DNA of 64,000 nt from Carposina sasakii. Its lineage: Eukaryota > Arthropoda > Insecta > Lepidoptera > Carposinidae. Positions 34,101 to 45,387 of this stretch are shown piece by piece. Below the pieces are notes generated by a model that saw only the letters and a program-made list of their open reading frames with translations, did no database searches and was not told where the DNA came from. A program made the position numbers and the translations under genes. Numbering within the stretch: the stretch's first letter is position 1; the number at the start of each line of letters is the position of its first letter. The stretch lies in contig CP053167.1 in NCBI GenBank assembly GCA_014607495.2, forward strand, positions 11,036,001 to 11,100,000, given 5' to 3'.

Positions 34101-37100
34101 TGTTAGAAGAGTTAGATATTGCAGCAAACTATAGTCACATGAGACACAGAGATGATTGCTTCAATATACAAAATGAAGAACAATGCTGTTATGATGACAA
34201 GATTTACGAGACCGGATGTTATGCAACATATCGATTACTATGTGATTTACTAAATTACTTTAATATGTAGGTACAATATAGCCACTAGAGATAAAATAAT
34301 CATATGCAACTAGCAAATGGTTACCTAGTGGTAAGACGGATGTATACTAGTGGCCGCCCGTGACATTTCGCAATGTCTCTCTAGTTCAGGAATCCCGCAT
34401 TAACCTCAACTCATGAGCTATGAGAGAAAATCCCCATCTCAAAGTGAATTAAAAATAAGACTTCATTAGACAACTATCGACCACAGGCCACAGGTACGGA
34501 TAGCAAATGCAGGTACCTACCGCATTGTGATCTCATTATAATTTGACTTGATTAGTAATTGGAAATACCTTATATCATACTCATGAAGAGAGAGTAAGAG
34601 AGTAAATGTCAATCTTTGTAAGGTCAAAACTTTTGACCTGACTCAAAAATAAACAAAAAGATTATAAACACAGTTTAAGGATCGTTTAAGCTAATCTAGT
34701 TAAGTTAGCGGTGAATGTTGTGTCGAGCCAATTGTCAGCAGGTATATCAAATAAAAAAACAAGATCTTGTTCATTTGGAAATAGTAGAGTACGATTAATT
34801 CTGTTTTTCATTAGATAAAATAATAGCTTTACCACAGATGATGTGTTTAGGTACTAGGCTCGCATAAAACAGGTGCAAACTAAAAGCATTGAACTCAAGT
34901 CACGTCTCTGATACTTCTACTTCCTTTGTACGCCTTCCGCTTTCTGAATATGTTTCAACACACCTATTCAGCACGATATATTATTTGAAAATAAACAAAA
35001 TGATAAATTATGAGTGTTTCAGATGACTTTTATATACGTATATTGAAATATTATAATGGCGTTAGTAACTTTGGCCCTACTAAACTGAGTGCTAGCTGAT
35101 CATAAATCGGCCATTTTGTTTTTAGACATTTAGAGACATGTGCGGGTCGCAAATTTAGAGTTCCACTTCGGAATTTTTCCATAGACTACAGAACCTGCCG
35201 AAGTCCTGAGGACAATATTATATACTAAGTATAAAAAAATAACATCGGTTAGTGCAAATGAGGAGCAAATTGAGTGCTATTAGCGCTGCAATTATAATCC
35301 AGCACAATTGCCTCAGCACCGTTCCGCTGGCTGGCCACTGTTGACAACATATCAAATTGCTACTTCGTAAAAATTACTAAATACCATCGTATACTTATTG
35401 TATATCTCATTCGATCGTTACGGGTCAACAATAACTTTAATTTTATCCTCCTCGTCTGCAAAACTGTTCTGTTCCAGCAAAATATTGACAAATTTAGATA
35501 TCTTGCTGTCAATACTATCCTATAAAGGTGAAATAAGACAGAACTCATTGACTCCCCTTTCCTCTATTGTGTCTCTTTTATGTATTCACGAAAATCAGTC
35601 GAAACAAACCTTTAGGTACATCAAAAAGCTATTTATTTAATACAATGACTACATTATTAAATATCTAATCGAACACAAAACACGTGATTTTTATAAATAC
35701 CGTATCGCCTTTAAAGTATGCCTTATTTGAAATATTTAATTTAAAAATAATACAGTTTTCCGGATACTGAATATCGATTGGCACATTAGCCACACTGTAG
35801 TATGTATTAAATTTATATTAACTATATTTACATGTGAACAAGCAACGTGTTTCCGAATCAAGAATGAATACAATAAAAGATAAAATATATAAACAATAAA
35901 GGATACATTGCGACCAGGGGGGCAATTCTTGAAATTTTTTGAGCCGAAACGCAACCACTAACGAACCGTTAACGAAACACTGTGCGAAGATTACCACTTG
36001 AGTAATAAGGTATATTTTTGCACGCATCGGTCACAAGTATGACATAATAAAAACAAATATGTGTCTCGTGCTGAAATGTGTCTAATTACGTCACCATAAA
36101 GTAATTATTGCTTTGTTCTAAGCGTCTACAACGGTTCCGTTTCGGCTTCATTCCAACTCGAGACTTTTCGAGAATTGGCCCCATAGGTAAAGAACATTAC
36201 CTACCACTTATGTATATTTCTCTTGGTCTGCTGGAAAAAATCTTTCTAAAAGATAAGCACGCCTTTGTACATTTTCTCTTCAATGTATTATTTTCTTTAC
36301 ATTTGTTTGTGTATAGGAATAAGAACAGAAACATATCTGAAGGATAAATTTGTTCCTATCTTTCTTTAAAACTTGATCAAGATAGAGTCTATTGGAAAGA
36401 GAAAGCTGATGGTCAGTTAGCTATCTGACAATTGGCTCCGCATCAGCACCGGATTGAAAAAATAATACGAAATAAAAAACGTGCAAAGTTATTTACACCG
36501 TCATTAGGTAATTTGGTGAAAAATGAGGACCACAACAATGAAACATCTTATATTTAAATGGATAATTTATAAATAAGTGCGCTAAATTGATAAAATTCAC
36601 GTTAAATATAAATAAAGCATCAAGTATCCTAAACAGGCGGATGTGAAAAATCAACTGTGCGAATAAAACAATTTTGACAGCTAATGGGTAAACTATGTAT
36701 AGGTATGCATATACCTATTTATGTATAGTCTGTTTATTTATGTATACCTGTTTATATATTTATGTAAACAATACAAAACTTGACTTGCAATAAGTCGCCT
36801 GATGGTAAGCACCGTTGCAGTCTAAGATGGCGCGCGCTTGCTAAAAGAAACCGGTTCACTCTCGACTTGAAGACCGATTATATTCATGGGGAACAGGGAT
36901 TCAGGCAGGGAGTTTCACAGCTTGGCCGTTCGCACTATGAATGCTTAGTACGAGTTTTCGGCTCTTCAACAAAAACTAATGAATATATTTTGATGAAACT
37001 TCACAATAATATAGCTTACATATCAGAATGACATAGGATATAATTCATTATCCCGGAATAATCATGTAGTTTGATAGTTGCAAATATCATTTGATACCAT

Positions 37101-40100
37101 GATGATAATGTTCTATGTTTATTTTCCCAGGTGTTGGCAGCCCTGGCCGCCCAATCAATCAACATCTCGGTGGGATTCTGTCAGGGCTTCTCAGCCGTCC
37201 TGCTGCCCCAGTACAGCCACGAGAACCCAAACATCACGGATGAGCAGAGCTCTTGGATCGGTGAGTGCATCCTTTTAGATTTATGAAGTGCTAGTACATT
37301 CGTAACTATACAGACAAGGCCATTATCCTCAGCTAGGGCAGAAGTGTGTAAAAGACGTACCCACTATCTTACCACTTAGACTTATAAGTGGCGGGGCAGT
37401 AATGCGTGAGCCTATCGCCGCTTTTTCGGCACAAAATTAAACACAGTAATATAGCGACCGGCAATTTAATGTGAATATGCATGAAATTCAATATAAAATA
37501 TGTCCAAGTCATTCTAATAAACAGATATGATAATTTATTAGTGCAAGACCCTCGCCCCTTACATAGCAGGCAACAAAACAAAAAAGGAGAGATGGAATAC
37601 TAATTTCTAATGTAAACATCCTCCATGTGGTCCTCTAGGCTCTTCTGTAAATATGCCAAGCCAACAGACTATATTGTAATTTGAGCCTCTGTTCACATTT
37701 TGCTAGGGTATCATAATATGGAAAAGTGTCTGTTATGTATCTATACAGGGGTTTGTGACAGCCAGGCAAATATTGATACCATGACTTCAGACCATGGTTC
37801 TGAGCCGGAAAACAGAAAATTTCAAAATTTTCCGACATTTTTTTCATAATTTGAGGAAAAAGTAATTTAGTTCGTTTGATTAGGCCTAAGATAATGACTT
37901 AAAAATAAAATTTTAACCAAAAGATGATTTTCAAGAAAAAAGTTGCCTTCAAAAAATTTCAAATAACTGATCAACCCTAATAGAGAGTCACAGGTGATCT
38001 AAAAAAAAACAGCAATGTGGCACACAATAACTAATAAGCCCACTTAATCAGTCACAGGATCGCCCGATACAATTGGCGCGGAGAGCATAGATTACTGATA
38101 ATCAAATTAAAAATACCTACATTTCCTGCGAGTTATAACACTATGGTATAACTCAACACAATGGTACTTATTCAGCTTTTCAGTATTTGCCTGGCTGTCA
38201 CCCACACCCTGTATAGTCTCTAAATGTGGAAGCTTTTAAGTGGTGTATAGTTGTATATGTCGTATTAATTTTAATTATTGTCAACTGTTTCGTTTCACGA
38301 AAAAAAAATCAAATAAGGGACATGCATGGGGTTTCGTAGCACTACGGACACTTCGTAGCAGCTACGAAGATCTCGTAGTCCCGTAGCCGAAAGTAGCACC
38401 GAAATTACTCTACACGTCCATCTACAAACTTTTTATGACAATCATGTCTATCTATTTAGAAAACCTTGGTTAATGTCTTTGACTGTATGTACAGTTTTTG
38501 TGATTCACACATAGATTTCCAGACTAGGACTTCCTGAGTTGTGGGGGCCGCGACAAAAGATACTCAATCCCGCGTGGGCTGCCATATACAATACCTAAAG
38601 CCTACATGTGCCAAAAAAAAAAACGTACGCTTTAAAGTGATCCTATCAAATATTATTATAAATAATCGCGAGTGTTGAACTTCTCGAAACGTTTTGTTAT
38701 GTCAATACAAAAGAGATAAGAAAAATAGAGCGAGTGTTTTTAAAAATACGTCACTGTAGCCTGTAAAGACAAGACGAGTGTGCGTTTTGTTTACTATACT
38801 CTGAGTTCTATTTAGCCAATCTATAGTTTAATATTTTGATCCATTGTATGTTTATACTTCCTGTGTACAGTACATGCATGAAATTATAGTCCGTCTCTAT
38901 TAAAAGGTTTCATTAGAGACTATGGTTAATAAATACTTATAAATATAAATATTCACACCCTACACAACACATTAACCTAGTCCCACATTAAGATCCCTAA
39001 GGTCTTGTGTCGTGGGTACTAAGCAACGGTATATAAATACATAGATAAGTATAGAAACATCCATGACTCGGAAACAAACATCGATATCCATCATATCAAT
39101 GTTTGCACCTACCGGGATTCGAACCCAGGACCTATGGCGTCGCAGGCAGGGTCACTACCTACTAGACCAATCGGCCGTCGACTTATAACTAAACTTCTAC
39201 TATTTTATTTATAAATAACTATCTAGTTAGTTTGCGTGAACTTCAATAGCCTATGTGTTAATCTCATGTACTTATAAGATACACAACTACCAGGTTTCAT
39301 CAATATCCGTTTGGTAGTTTTTAAATCCAAACATCCATTCTTGCAATTTTGCACATTTATAAGTAAGGTTTATTAACCACTAGTGTCAGTTCTGCCTGCC
39401 CCATTCTGGAAACACAGCCATGCATATTATTATCAAATAGACGAAAAATTAATTAAAGAATACCGCATTGATTTTAGACATATGTTTATGGCTAAAGCCT
39501 CCTGCCTGACGCCAACACCAACTCATAATTTTACAACAATAAAACACGAGTTATCAAAATGGGCTTAAAAATTAAGAGAGTAAATTAATTGCATAAAAAA
39601 TAAAACAACTTACACTGGAGAAAACGGCGAGCGTAAATAAACAGCAATATCATTAGTCAACACTGACGTAAGGCGTGTGCACACGAACCGCTGAGATAAG
39701 GGCGGGTGTATACATACAGCGCGTGTAAACCGATTACGAAGGTCTCTCCCATAATAATACTCGAATGTTTTAATATACCCAACTAACTAAAGGATTCCGT
39801 AAAATCGGTAAACTTGATGGTTGGGGTCAAAAATTCTTGTTTACATATATTTTAGAATTCCTGACACGTTATGAATATAAACGTCCTTGCTCATACATTT
39901 GACGGCACGCGTGGTGCCGGCAGAGTAGAATTCGTACCACCCCATGTCTGCCCGTGGAGGTGGGTGGCAGCGCCTCCCGTGTTGACTACATAGTCCAAAA
40001 TACAAACTGCGGTCACCAACCCGCCTGCCCAGCGTGGTGACTATGGGCAAAACCCCCCCCCCCATGGCAGTCTTGTGGCGTGCCCTGGGGAAGGCCTACG

Positions 40101-43013
40101 TCCAGCAGTGGACTGCAATAGGCTGATGATGATGATGATGATGACTTAAAAAGAACAAGTCTAATATGTCTTCGCAAAACGAGATAAAAAAATAGTTTTA
40201 CCTTCGCCTTAATACATTTTAATACGTAAAACGAACTGTAGCTTAACTTATAAGTACAAAACATACACACCCTATATTAAACGACCTTAAGTACAAAATA
40301 TAGAGCAGGGTCACGTAGGGATAACAAACAACTGGACAATGTCAATATTATTTTTATCTGGCACAGATTGTAAGAAATTAATTTATTTCCATTTTATACT
40401 TACTTCTCTCCTAATGTTATAAAGACTAAAGTACGAGTAACTCTATCGGTCTGTCTATTTATGTGGCTTTCACGCCAAAACTACTAACTAAACCGATTTA
40501 ATTATTTGGCCTACAAATACTTTTTCCCAGAAAATTTTGACATTTTGTTTTTATTTTCTGAAGTACACGCGGAAAAAGTCGAGGGCGTCCACTATTATTT
40601 GTTATTACTATGTTGTAAATACGGTTCACCTGTCAAACCTTAGTGTAGGGTAAGGCAATATTAACTTCATTGCTGTTGCAATTGTGAGGTGCAATATCAT
40701 GAGTACTATGAACTATTTTAACACAAAGGTGTTTGTTTACTTCTGATAAAATAGCAAATTTACTTTCTGATAATTACAATGGTTAAACTTCAATTAAATA
40801 TTATGATGAAATCTGAGAAAACTTTGAAAATTTTACGCTCGATATTTCATTCCAAAATTAGCACACATGCTGTCTTGCTTTTTTGATATAAACAGAAAGG
40901 GGAATGCATGTGGAAGGTAAAAGGAAATAAACAAATCAACATCAGCTGTTGAACATGAACTTTCCTTTTCTATGAACCGATCAATCATGTAAAATTTAGT
41001 GTTTACTACGAGTACAAGTGGGCCTTAGATACATTGAGTATTACTGAAATAAGGAAATTTTAAACTCTACATACAAACATCACCCATGCAATGTCTCATA
41101 GGGGTAGGATATCCATTTAGTACGCCCCAAACATATCTCCCTCGTCTTGTCGACGTTCATCATTCTTTTAATATGAAATGTAATGATTATTTATTTGCTC
41201 AAAACATGCTAATTTCTACCAAACTAATGTAAATTTTTCATTGAATTTTCAGCAAGTCTGGGTGTAATATCGAACCCGATCGGAGCGCTCCTGGGAGGCA
41301 TGATGGTGGACGCTGTGGGACGCAAGCTGCTGCTGCAGTCCATCGTGCTGCCGAACCTCATCGGCTGGCTGGTCATCGCGTTCTCCGAGACATACGTCTA
41401 CCTCTGCATCGGCCGATTCATTACTGGATTTACTATTGGTATGTTTTGAACTCGAGTTTAATTCTGTGTATTATACATATGACGCATATTGTGTGAGGTT
41501 TAACTAGAATGCATCTGCATCTCCTTTCGAATATGGTGTAAAAGTCGAAAGTTAGGAACTTTGGGGCATTCTCTGAGGCGAAAGGCAACTTGTCATCTAA
41601 CTCCGTCATACTAAACGTGACTGTAGGTTTCCCTTCATGATCTTCTACCTCAGTCGGTTCTGACTACCTCATTGGGAAACAAAATCGTGTGTGTGTATGT
41701 GTGTGTTTGTTTTTTGTCTTTTTTTCTATGACTAAAACTTTTGTGCCTAATCTAGTTACTAGCTTTGATTTATAACATGTAGATTATTGTATAGGTACCT
41801 AATGAGGTAGGTGATACAGGAGGCATAAAGTAATTATTATAATTTCTATTTTACAGGTATGTCAACTGTATCCTACATATATGTGGCCGAAATCACAACA
41901 CCAGAGAAGAGAGGCGTGCTCGGGGCATTAGGACCTGGCCTGGTCTCCACGGGCATCTTCGTCGTCTACTCCCTCGGAGCTTTCGTCCACTGGAGGAAAG
42001 TCGCTGCCATATGCGCAGGATTCTCCCTCTTGACTCCTTTCCTCATGTACTTCGTCCCAGAGTCACCTCTCTGGTTGGCCTCCAAAGGACAGATGAAGGA
42101 AGCCTACACCGCCATGTTTTGGCTGAGACAAAGCAACAGCACAGCTCAGCAGGAACTGATGGAGTTCACCAAAGATAGGAAGATAGGAGAGACGATGACG
42201 TTCCGACAGAAAATGGGATTGTTTAAGCGCAAACGTGTGCTCAAACCCTTTGCATTGCTGATCATCTTCTTCATGTTCCAGGAGTTATCTGGAATTTACG
42301 TCATCTTGTATTACGCCGTGGATTTCTTCAAGTCTGTCGGTACAAGTGTGAACGAGTTCACCGCGTCCATTATCGTCGGTGGAGTCAGAGTGTTTATGGG
42401 AGCGGTCGGTGCGTGTCTTATCAACAGTTTCAGACGCAAGACATTAGCCGCTGCTTCTGGTTTACTGCTCGGAGTTACTATGCTAGGGGCAGCTGTATGC
42501 GACAGCTTGGATGGACCTCCATTGATAAAACTTGCGTGTGTTCTACTGCACGTGTCGTTCAGTATGGTAGGGTTCCTGCAGTTACCGTGGATCATGTCGG
42601 GGGAGTTGTACCCCCAGGACATTAGGGGAGTGATGTCTGGAGCGACATCTTGTTGCGCGTACGTCCTTATATTCTTCAACATTAAGACGTATCCTCAATT
42701 AGAAAACTTGTTGACCGCCAATGGCACGCTATACTTGTTCGGTGTCTGTGCTCTGATTGGTGCGGCGTACTGTATCCTATTTTTGCCCGAGACTAAAGGC
42801 AAAACTCTTAATGAAATTATGAGACAATTTGATGAGGATAAAAAGGAGAGTGATCCAGAAACGGGTTGTGTGAAACATGAAGTTATTGAAGGCAGACCTG
42901 TACAACGACGGCACAGTGCTGAAGCATCAGTTAATTTAGAAAAAGGTCATGAAATATTTACACCGAAATGGATTCCAAAGGACGATGGAAAGCCATCAGC
43001 CCATGTCGAATAA
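31122..43013 (+). CDS. Facilitated trehalose transporter Tret1-like (MFS sugar transporter), four exons
   Basis: Joined exons are 31122-31178, 37131-37260, 41253-41438 and 41857-43013. All junctions are GT-AG and the phases fit, giving 509 codons plus stop, a usual length for insect Tret1/GLUT-like carriers. The family signatures are in order: V-D-x-x-GRK in loop 2-3 (residues 82-87), GRF at 116-118, E-x-x-x-P-x-x-RG after TM4 (136-144), PESPLWL (192-198), QELSGIY in TM7 (266-272), LPWIMSGELYP in TM10 (367-377) and PETKG (435-439). The protein should sit in the plasma membrane with 12 helices and carry a sugar by facilitated diffusion. Trehalose as substrate is inferred from the family only. 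The QELSGIY motif differs from the usual QQLSGIN. The C-terminal tail of about 70 residues is hydrophilic. The first intron carries many repeats, including a ribozyme-bearing palindrome. Confidence 0.92.
31540..31584 (-). ncRNA. Hammerhead-ribozyme-like motif, minus strand (left arm)
   Basis: The minus strand reads stem I TAATC, core CTGATGA, a spare T, stem II GCCA/TGGC with a 7-nt loop, core GAAA, a tiny stem III with loop (CATATG), then TC and the closing strand GATTA. It mirrors the motif at 31719-31763 exactly, because both lie in the palindrome arms. Confidence 0.68.
31719..31763 (+). ncRNA. Hammerhead-ribozyme-like motif, sense strand of the transporter intron
   Basis: Stem I pairs TAATC (31719-31723) with GATTA (31759-31763). 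The conserved core is CTGATGA (31724-31730) and GAAA (31747-31750). Stem II pairs GCCA with TGGC. Stem III is minimal (AC..GT around ATAT), and the predicted cut follows the C of GTC at 31758. Very short stem III with a palindromic tetraloop is a known feature of hammerheads in Penelope-like elements and retrozymes. One deviation: an extra U stands between A9 and stem II, which may weaken activity. Activity is untested. Confidence 0.7.
32694..32903 (-). other. Possible short coding exon in transporter intron 1, minus strand
   Basis: A 69-codon frame opens with MPQRDKRTRDIELEPAHARA. It is GC-rich for about 50 codons (to LMNGG) and then turns into AT-rich, hydrophobic nonsense. That pattern fits a first coding exon that ends near 32750, but the only nearby donor is weak (GAC|GTAGAT). 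I do not recognise the protein. The plus-strand frame 32728-32913 is its shadow. Confidence 0.3.
33370..33829 (+). mobile_element. TIR element (460 bp), upstream partner of an inverted pair
   Basis: The ends are TACAGGGTGTAGATACTG and GTCACAAACACCCTGTA. The body includes TAGGGTTGATCAGTTTTTTG and a TCAATATTTGCCTGG block. It matches the reverse complement of 37744-38213. No ORF. It lies in transporter intron 1. Confidence 0.8.
34000..36060. other. Transporter intron 1, AT-rich, no gene seen
   Basis: No conserved exon was found. Several short ORFs (35360-35548, 35398-35640, 35736-35954, 35818-36027) are unsupported. A decayed CCGCCCGTGACATTTCG box lies near 34353. Confidence 0.5.
36065..36185 (+). 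repeat. Dispersed repeat shared with 16622-16735
   Basis: AATTACGTCACCATAAAGTA, TTCTAAGCGTCTACAACG and TTCCAACTCGAGACTT match the upstream copy with a short extra piece. Confidence 0.6.
36775..36960 (+). repeat. Dispersed lepidopteran repeat (GCCTGATGGTAAGC)
   Basis: TCGCCTGATGGTAAGCACCG, AACCGGTTCACTCTCGACTT and CAGGCAGGGAGTTTCACAG are landmarks of a repeat I associate with many moth and butterfly introns. The 83-codon frame across it is not a gene. Confidence 0.55.
37131..37260 (+). CDS. Transporter exon 2 (TM1 region)
   Basis: It is flanked by TATTTTCCCAG and GTGAGT. Its 130 nt encode a hydrophobic first helix (VLAALAAQSINISVGF) and the outer loop with the ITDEQSSWI motif typical of Tret1-like proteins. 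It ends one base into a codon. The overlapping frame 37078-37278 is a shadow. Confidence 0.92.
37340..37460 (+). repeat. Dispersed repeat fragment in intron 2
   Basis: GGGCAGAAGTGTGTAAAAG, GTGAGCCTATCGCCGCTTTT and TAGCGACCGG match the element at 16490-16610. Confidence 0.5.
37744..38213 (-). mobile_element. TIR element (470 bp), downstream partner of an inverted pair
   Basis: The reverse complement of this element matches 33370-33829. It differs by a short insert next to the right TIR that duplicates part of the other end (TTTGCCTGGCTGTCAC). The ends are TACAGGGGTTTGTGACAG and CACCCACACCCTGTA. It lies in intron 2, 483 bp after exon 2. Confidence 0.8.
38925..39179 (-). mobile_element. tRNA-derived SINE, near full length (intron 2)
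   Basis: Reads on the minus strand as the family at 15296 and 55963, with an intact B box (GGGTTCGAATCCC). On the plus strand the tail lies at the left edge near TATAAATATAAATATTC. Confidence 0.85.
39895..40143 (+). repeat. LINE-end-like repeat with (GAT)n tail (intron 2)
   Basis: CGTGGTGCCGGCAGAGTAG, CCCCATGTCTGCCCGTGG, TGCCTGCCCAGCG-type words and CCAGCAGTGGACTGCAATAG are followed by (GAT)n at 40122-40143. Nearly the same sequence lies at 47008-47270. The microsatellite tail suggests the 3' end of a non-LTR element. Confidence 0.6.
40200..41252. other. Transporter intron 2, 3' part, no gene seen
   Basis: AT-rich. It contains a decayed short repeat (40418-40595) ending in CACGCGGAAAAAGTCG and GGCGTCCACTA, a relative of 11137-11375. 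No other exon was recognised. Confidence 0.5.
41253..41438 (+). CDS. Transporter exon 3 (TM2-TM4)
   Basis: The acceptor is TTGAATTTTCAG and the donor is TATTG|GTATGT. It encodes SLGVISNPIGALLGG, the VDAVGRK loop motif and the GRFITGFTIG helix, and it joins both neighbours in phase 1. Its GC content is clearly higher than the surrounding introns. Confidence 0.94.
41510..41695 (-). repeat. Dispersed repeat fragment in transporter intron 3
   Basis: A reverse copy of the GATGCAGCTGATGTATTCTA family fills nearly half of the 418-bp intron. It is recognised by TTCTCTGAGGCGAAAGGC and AACTTGTCATCTAACTCC, followed by a (GT)n run at 41690-41710. Confidence 0.5.
41857..43013 (+). CDS. Transporter exon 4 (TM4 to C-terminus, stop)
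   Basis: The acceptor is CTATTTTACAG. The exon completes a glycine codon and runs 384 codons to TAA at 43011-43013. It encodes EITTPEKRG, PESPLWL, the large central cytosolic loop, helices 7-12 and the PETKG end motif. The reverse-strand frame 42311-42682 and the plus-strand frame 42413-42625 are shadows of this exon. Confidence 0.97.
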
Positions 43014-43408
43014 CCGCTAGATGAACCAACTATAGTTACCATTGTTTGTGAATATGAAACTACTATGTGATCAGTATTATAGGTATTTCGTGTCAATTAA
43101 TTATATTTAAATGTTACATTCCACAGTGTTAGTGATTATGTTAAGTTAGGATTATGAGAATTTAGATATTTTTATAGGAATGTTATTATAATATTATTAT
43201 TGCCTTATTGTAAGTACAAACCGTATCAGAATTGCGTTTTTATACGAGTTCATTAACATAATGAAATGTATGCGGAATATCACTGTTATCGTTGTAAACT
43301 TTTATGTATAAATTGTAAATCCGCTATGTGTTTACACAAAGATACCTTTTACAAAGATAAAAACTGTGATGTTGACTGATGTACTAGGTAGTTATTTTTG
43401 TAAGTAGG

Positions 43409-43414
43409 AATAAA
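43409..43414 (+). terminator. Poly(A) signal of the transporter gene
   Basis: AATAAA lies 396 bp after the stop codon in otherwise AT-rich 3' UTR. A TGTGTGTTGTC stretch follows about 30 bp later, as expected of a GU-rich downstream element. It is the best candidate for the end of the transcript. Confidence 0.65.
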
Positions 43415-44570
43415 TTTTCATAATGATTTTCATTAAAATATGTGTGTTGTCATTATTTGTTTTATTCATATAATATACATTAAGACGACGAATTGGTGAC
43501 ATTAGTGTTAGTTACGTCGATTTTTCTCACCTAGCTATTACAAAAAATATAGAATCAATATTTGATAATTTAATTCTTCATTATATTATCTTACTTTTTA
43601 TAGTTGAAGAAACACGATTCGTAGACTTTTTTTACGATAAAAAAATATTTCAAAGATACCTCTTTTTAATCAGATTTGTTCTTGCAAACCTGAACTATTT
43701 AATCCTAAATTTTTGTATCAATAGCCTTGTCTTAAACACTCTAACAATGTGTAAAAATTAAAAAATAATGTATAGTTTTTCAACAAATCACAAAAATATG
43801 TTTTGTTGCTTACGCTCTTATAGTTTAGGTCTAGTGTTCGCTCATATTTGTATGGAAATAAACTTCCCTCAGTCAACCTCCGACTACGATCGTTTTGAAT
43901 TTTATTATTAAGCACTGCGGCGCCTTAACGCCATCTGTAATAACATCCAAGAACCTCTAATTGAACGAACTGACCTCAAAGAAGGCAGCACGGTGCTTGC
44001 GCATACGATTACGTCAGGTTTAAGTACAAAATAGTCGTCTTTTGATACAGCTATAAAAACATAGATGCCACTATTATCGTACAGTAGCAAACATTAGTAA
44101 GGTCTAGTTTCTAACATTAAATAAAACATTAACGGTGTTATTACAAAACCGAGTCTAAAGACATTTGACTGCAAAATGTATGGAATATCCATCGAAACTA
44201 GACAATGTTTAGCTTCGTTAAAAATCTCTTATTATAAATATATGCCAAACACTGTAATGTGAAATGTGAACAAACTAATAATGTAATAAATACTTACCTT
44301 GGGTTTAAATGACAAAAAAACTTATAAATCACTCACTGGCTAAAATTAGAAATGGGCTGAAAAAAACATAAACTAAAATCTATTCGTAATATTATAAAAC
44401 TGTTATGTCCACCTAGGTACTGAATGGATCAACGATACAGTATTTTGTGTCCTCTTCTTAAAGACCCAAGTCCTTCTGCAATACGAGTATTGGTCCTAAA
44501 GGTATGAAAAGTCCCGCTTTAACGGTCCTACAAGTATGATATAAGTCCATCTGCAATAATGGTCCTATAA
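43415..44570. other. Region between the transporter and the repeat block, no gene seen
   Basis: AT-rich. I looked here on the minus strand for the next neurobeachin exon and did not find it. The 60-codon ORF at 43908-44090 (minus) has no recognisable domain. Confidence 0.5.
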
Positions 44571-44577
44571 GTGATGA

Positions 44578-44790
44578 TCATGATCTCCGACCGTATTTCG
44601 GCCAAGGCGACCAATCTCTACGGAGATTGGCCAGGTACGCAGGAGATATTATAGTGCACAAGTGGGTGCGCAAACACAGATGCACTCTCTATTCCGTTAT
44701 TCTCATAGTCCGATGGGACGGAAAGCCGACACGACCGGAGCGAGATCAGGCGCAGGACCAACGGTTTTACGTGCTTTCCGAGGCACGAGC
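44578..44790 (+). repeat. Dispersed repeat (CCGACCGTATTTCGGCCAAG)
   Basis: It runs from CGTATTTCGGCCAAGGCGAC through CACAGATGCACTCTCTATTC and GTCCGATGGGACGG to CGTGCTTTCCGAGGCACGAG. A shorter copy lies at 58588-58735. The 158-codon minus ORF across it is not a gene. Confidence 0.65.
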
Positions 44791-44897
44791 TAAGTGACAA
44801 TTTTGCAACATTAAAATAATTTAAAAATAAATTGAAAATAATGGTCCTATAGGTAAGTAAGTATGACACAAGTTCATCTGCAATTATTGTCCTAGAA

Positions 44898-45197
44898 CAG
44901 TGGTTCCCAATTAGTGGTACACGTACCCCCAGGGGTACGTAAGGTTGCACGAAGGGGTACGCGGCGCGTACCAAAAAGAAAACCAAAATATATTTATATG
45001 TGCAAAGAAAAACGTGCCCATTTGTCACATTAATAAAACTGGTGTTCTCGGTCATCTTGTATTGTATTTTGATAATAACAAATTCAAAATACATCTGATT
45101 TCATCTTTTATTTATTTATTGTTCCTGTAATAAGGGGTACGCGAGTTTGAGATCTTTCTTAGAGTGGTACGTAGAAAAAACTTATTGGGAACCAATG
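44898..45197. mobile_element. hAT-type MITE, 300 bp, with perfect 8-bp target duplication
   Basis: The ends CAGTGGTTCCCAATTAG and CTTATTGGGAACCAATG are inverted repeats. Both flanks carry TCCTAGAA (44890-44897 and 45198-45205). CAGTGGTTCCCAA is a classic hAT terminus. Inside, GGGGTACG words are clustered. No transposase is present, so it depends on a hAT transposase from elsewhere. Confidence 0.92.
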
Positions 45198-45284
45198 TCC
45201 TAGAATATAAGTCCATCTGCAATAATATTCCTACATATATGACATAAGTCCATCTGCATTAATGGTCTAACAAGTATGACTTAC

Positions 45285-45387
45285 CTAGTCTGCGGGATGC
45301 CGTACTTGATGCCGACCCCAACCCTGGGTAATGCCTTGATCACCTTCTTCACGGTGGTCTGGTCGGGGAACGCGAAAAATATCGACG
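45285..45387 (-). CDS. rg: Neurobeachin/rugose exon (PH-BEACH linker), downstream of the pair
   Basis: On the minus strand, the acceptor TCTTCCAG precedes and the donor GTAAGT follows. The 103 nt encode [16 protein letters not shown], then [11 protein letters not shown] and PQT. This is the conserved stretch between the PH-like and BEACH domains of neurobeachin/LRBA (rugose in Drosophila). Its phase fits the exon at 45820-45937 exactly: the Thr codon is split A|CG. These large scaffold proteins work in membrane trafficking and synapse function. The next exon (RIS..., then the BEACH domain) was not found in the window, so the intron is very long, the gene is rearranged, or this is a partial copy. 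Confidence 0.85.

Noticed and set aside
40110..40143. Hammerhead core (GCTGATGATGATG)
   Set aside because: It is a GAT microsatellite tail. No GAAA core or closing stems follow. The same applies near 47258-47270.
43908..44090. Next neurobeachin exon downstream on the minus strand
   Set aside because: The frame has no BEACH-like sequence and no proper acceptor/donor pair.
44618..45094. 158-codon minus-strand ORF
   Set aside because: It runs across a dispersed repeat and a hAT MITE, so it is a chance frame.
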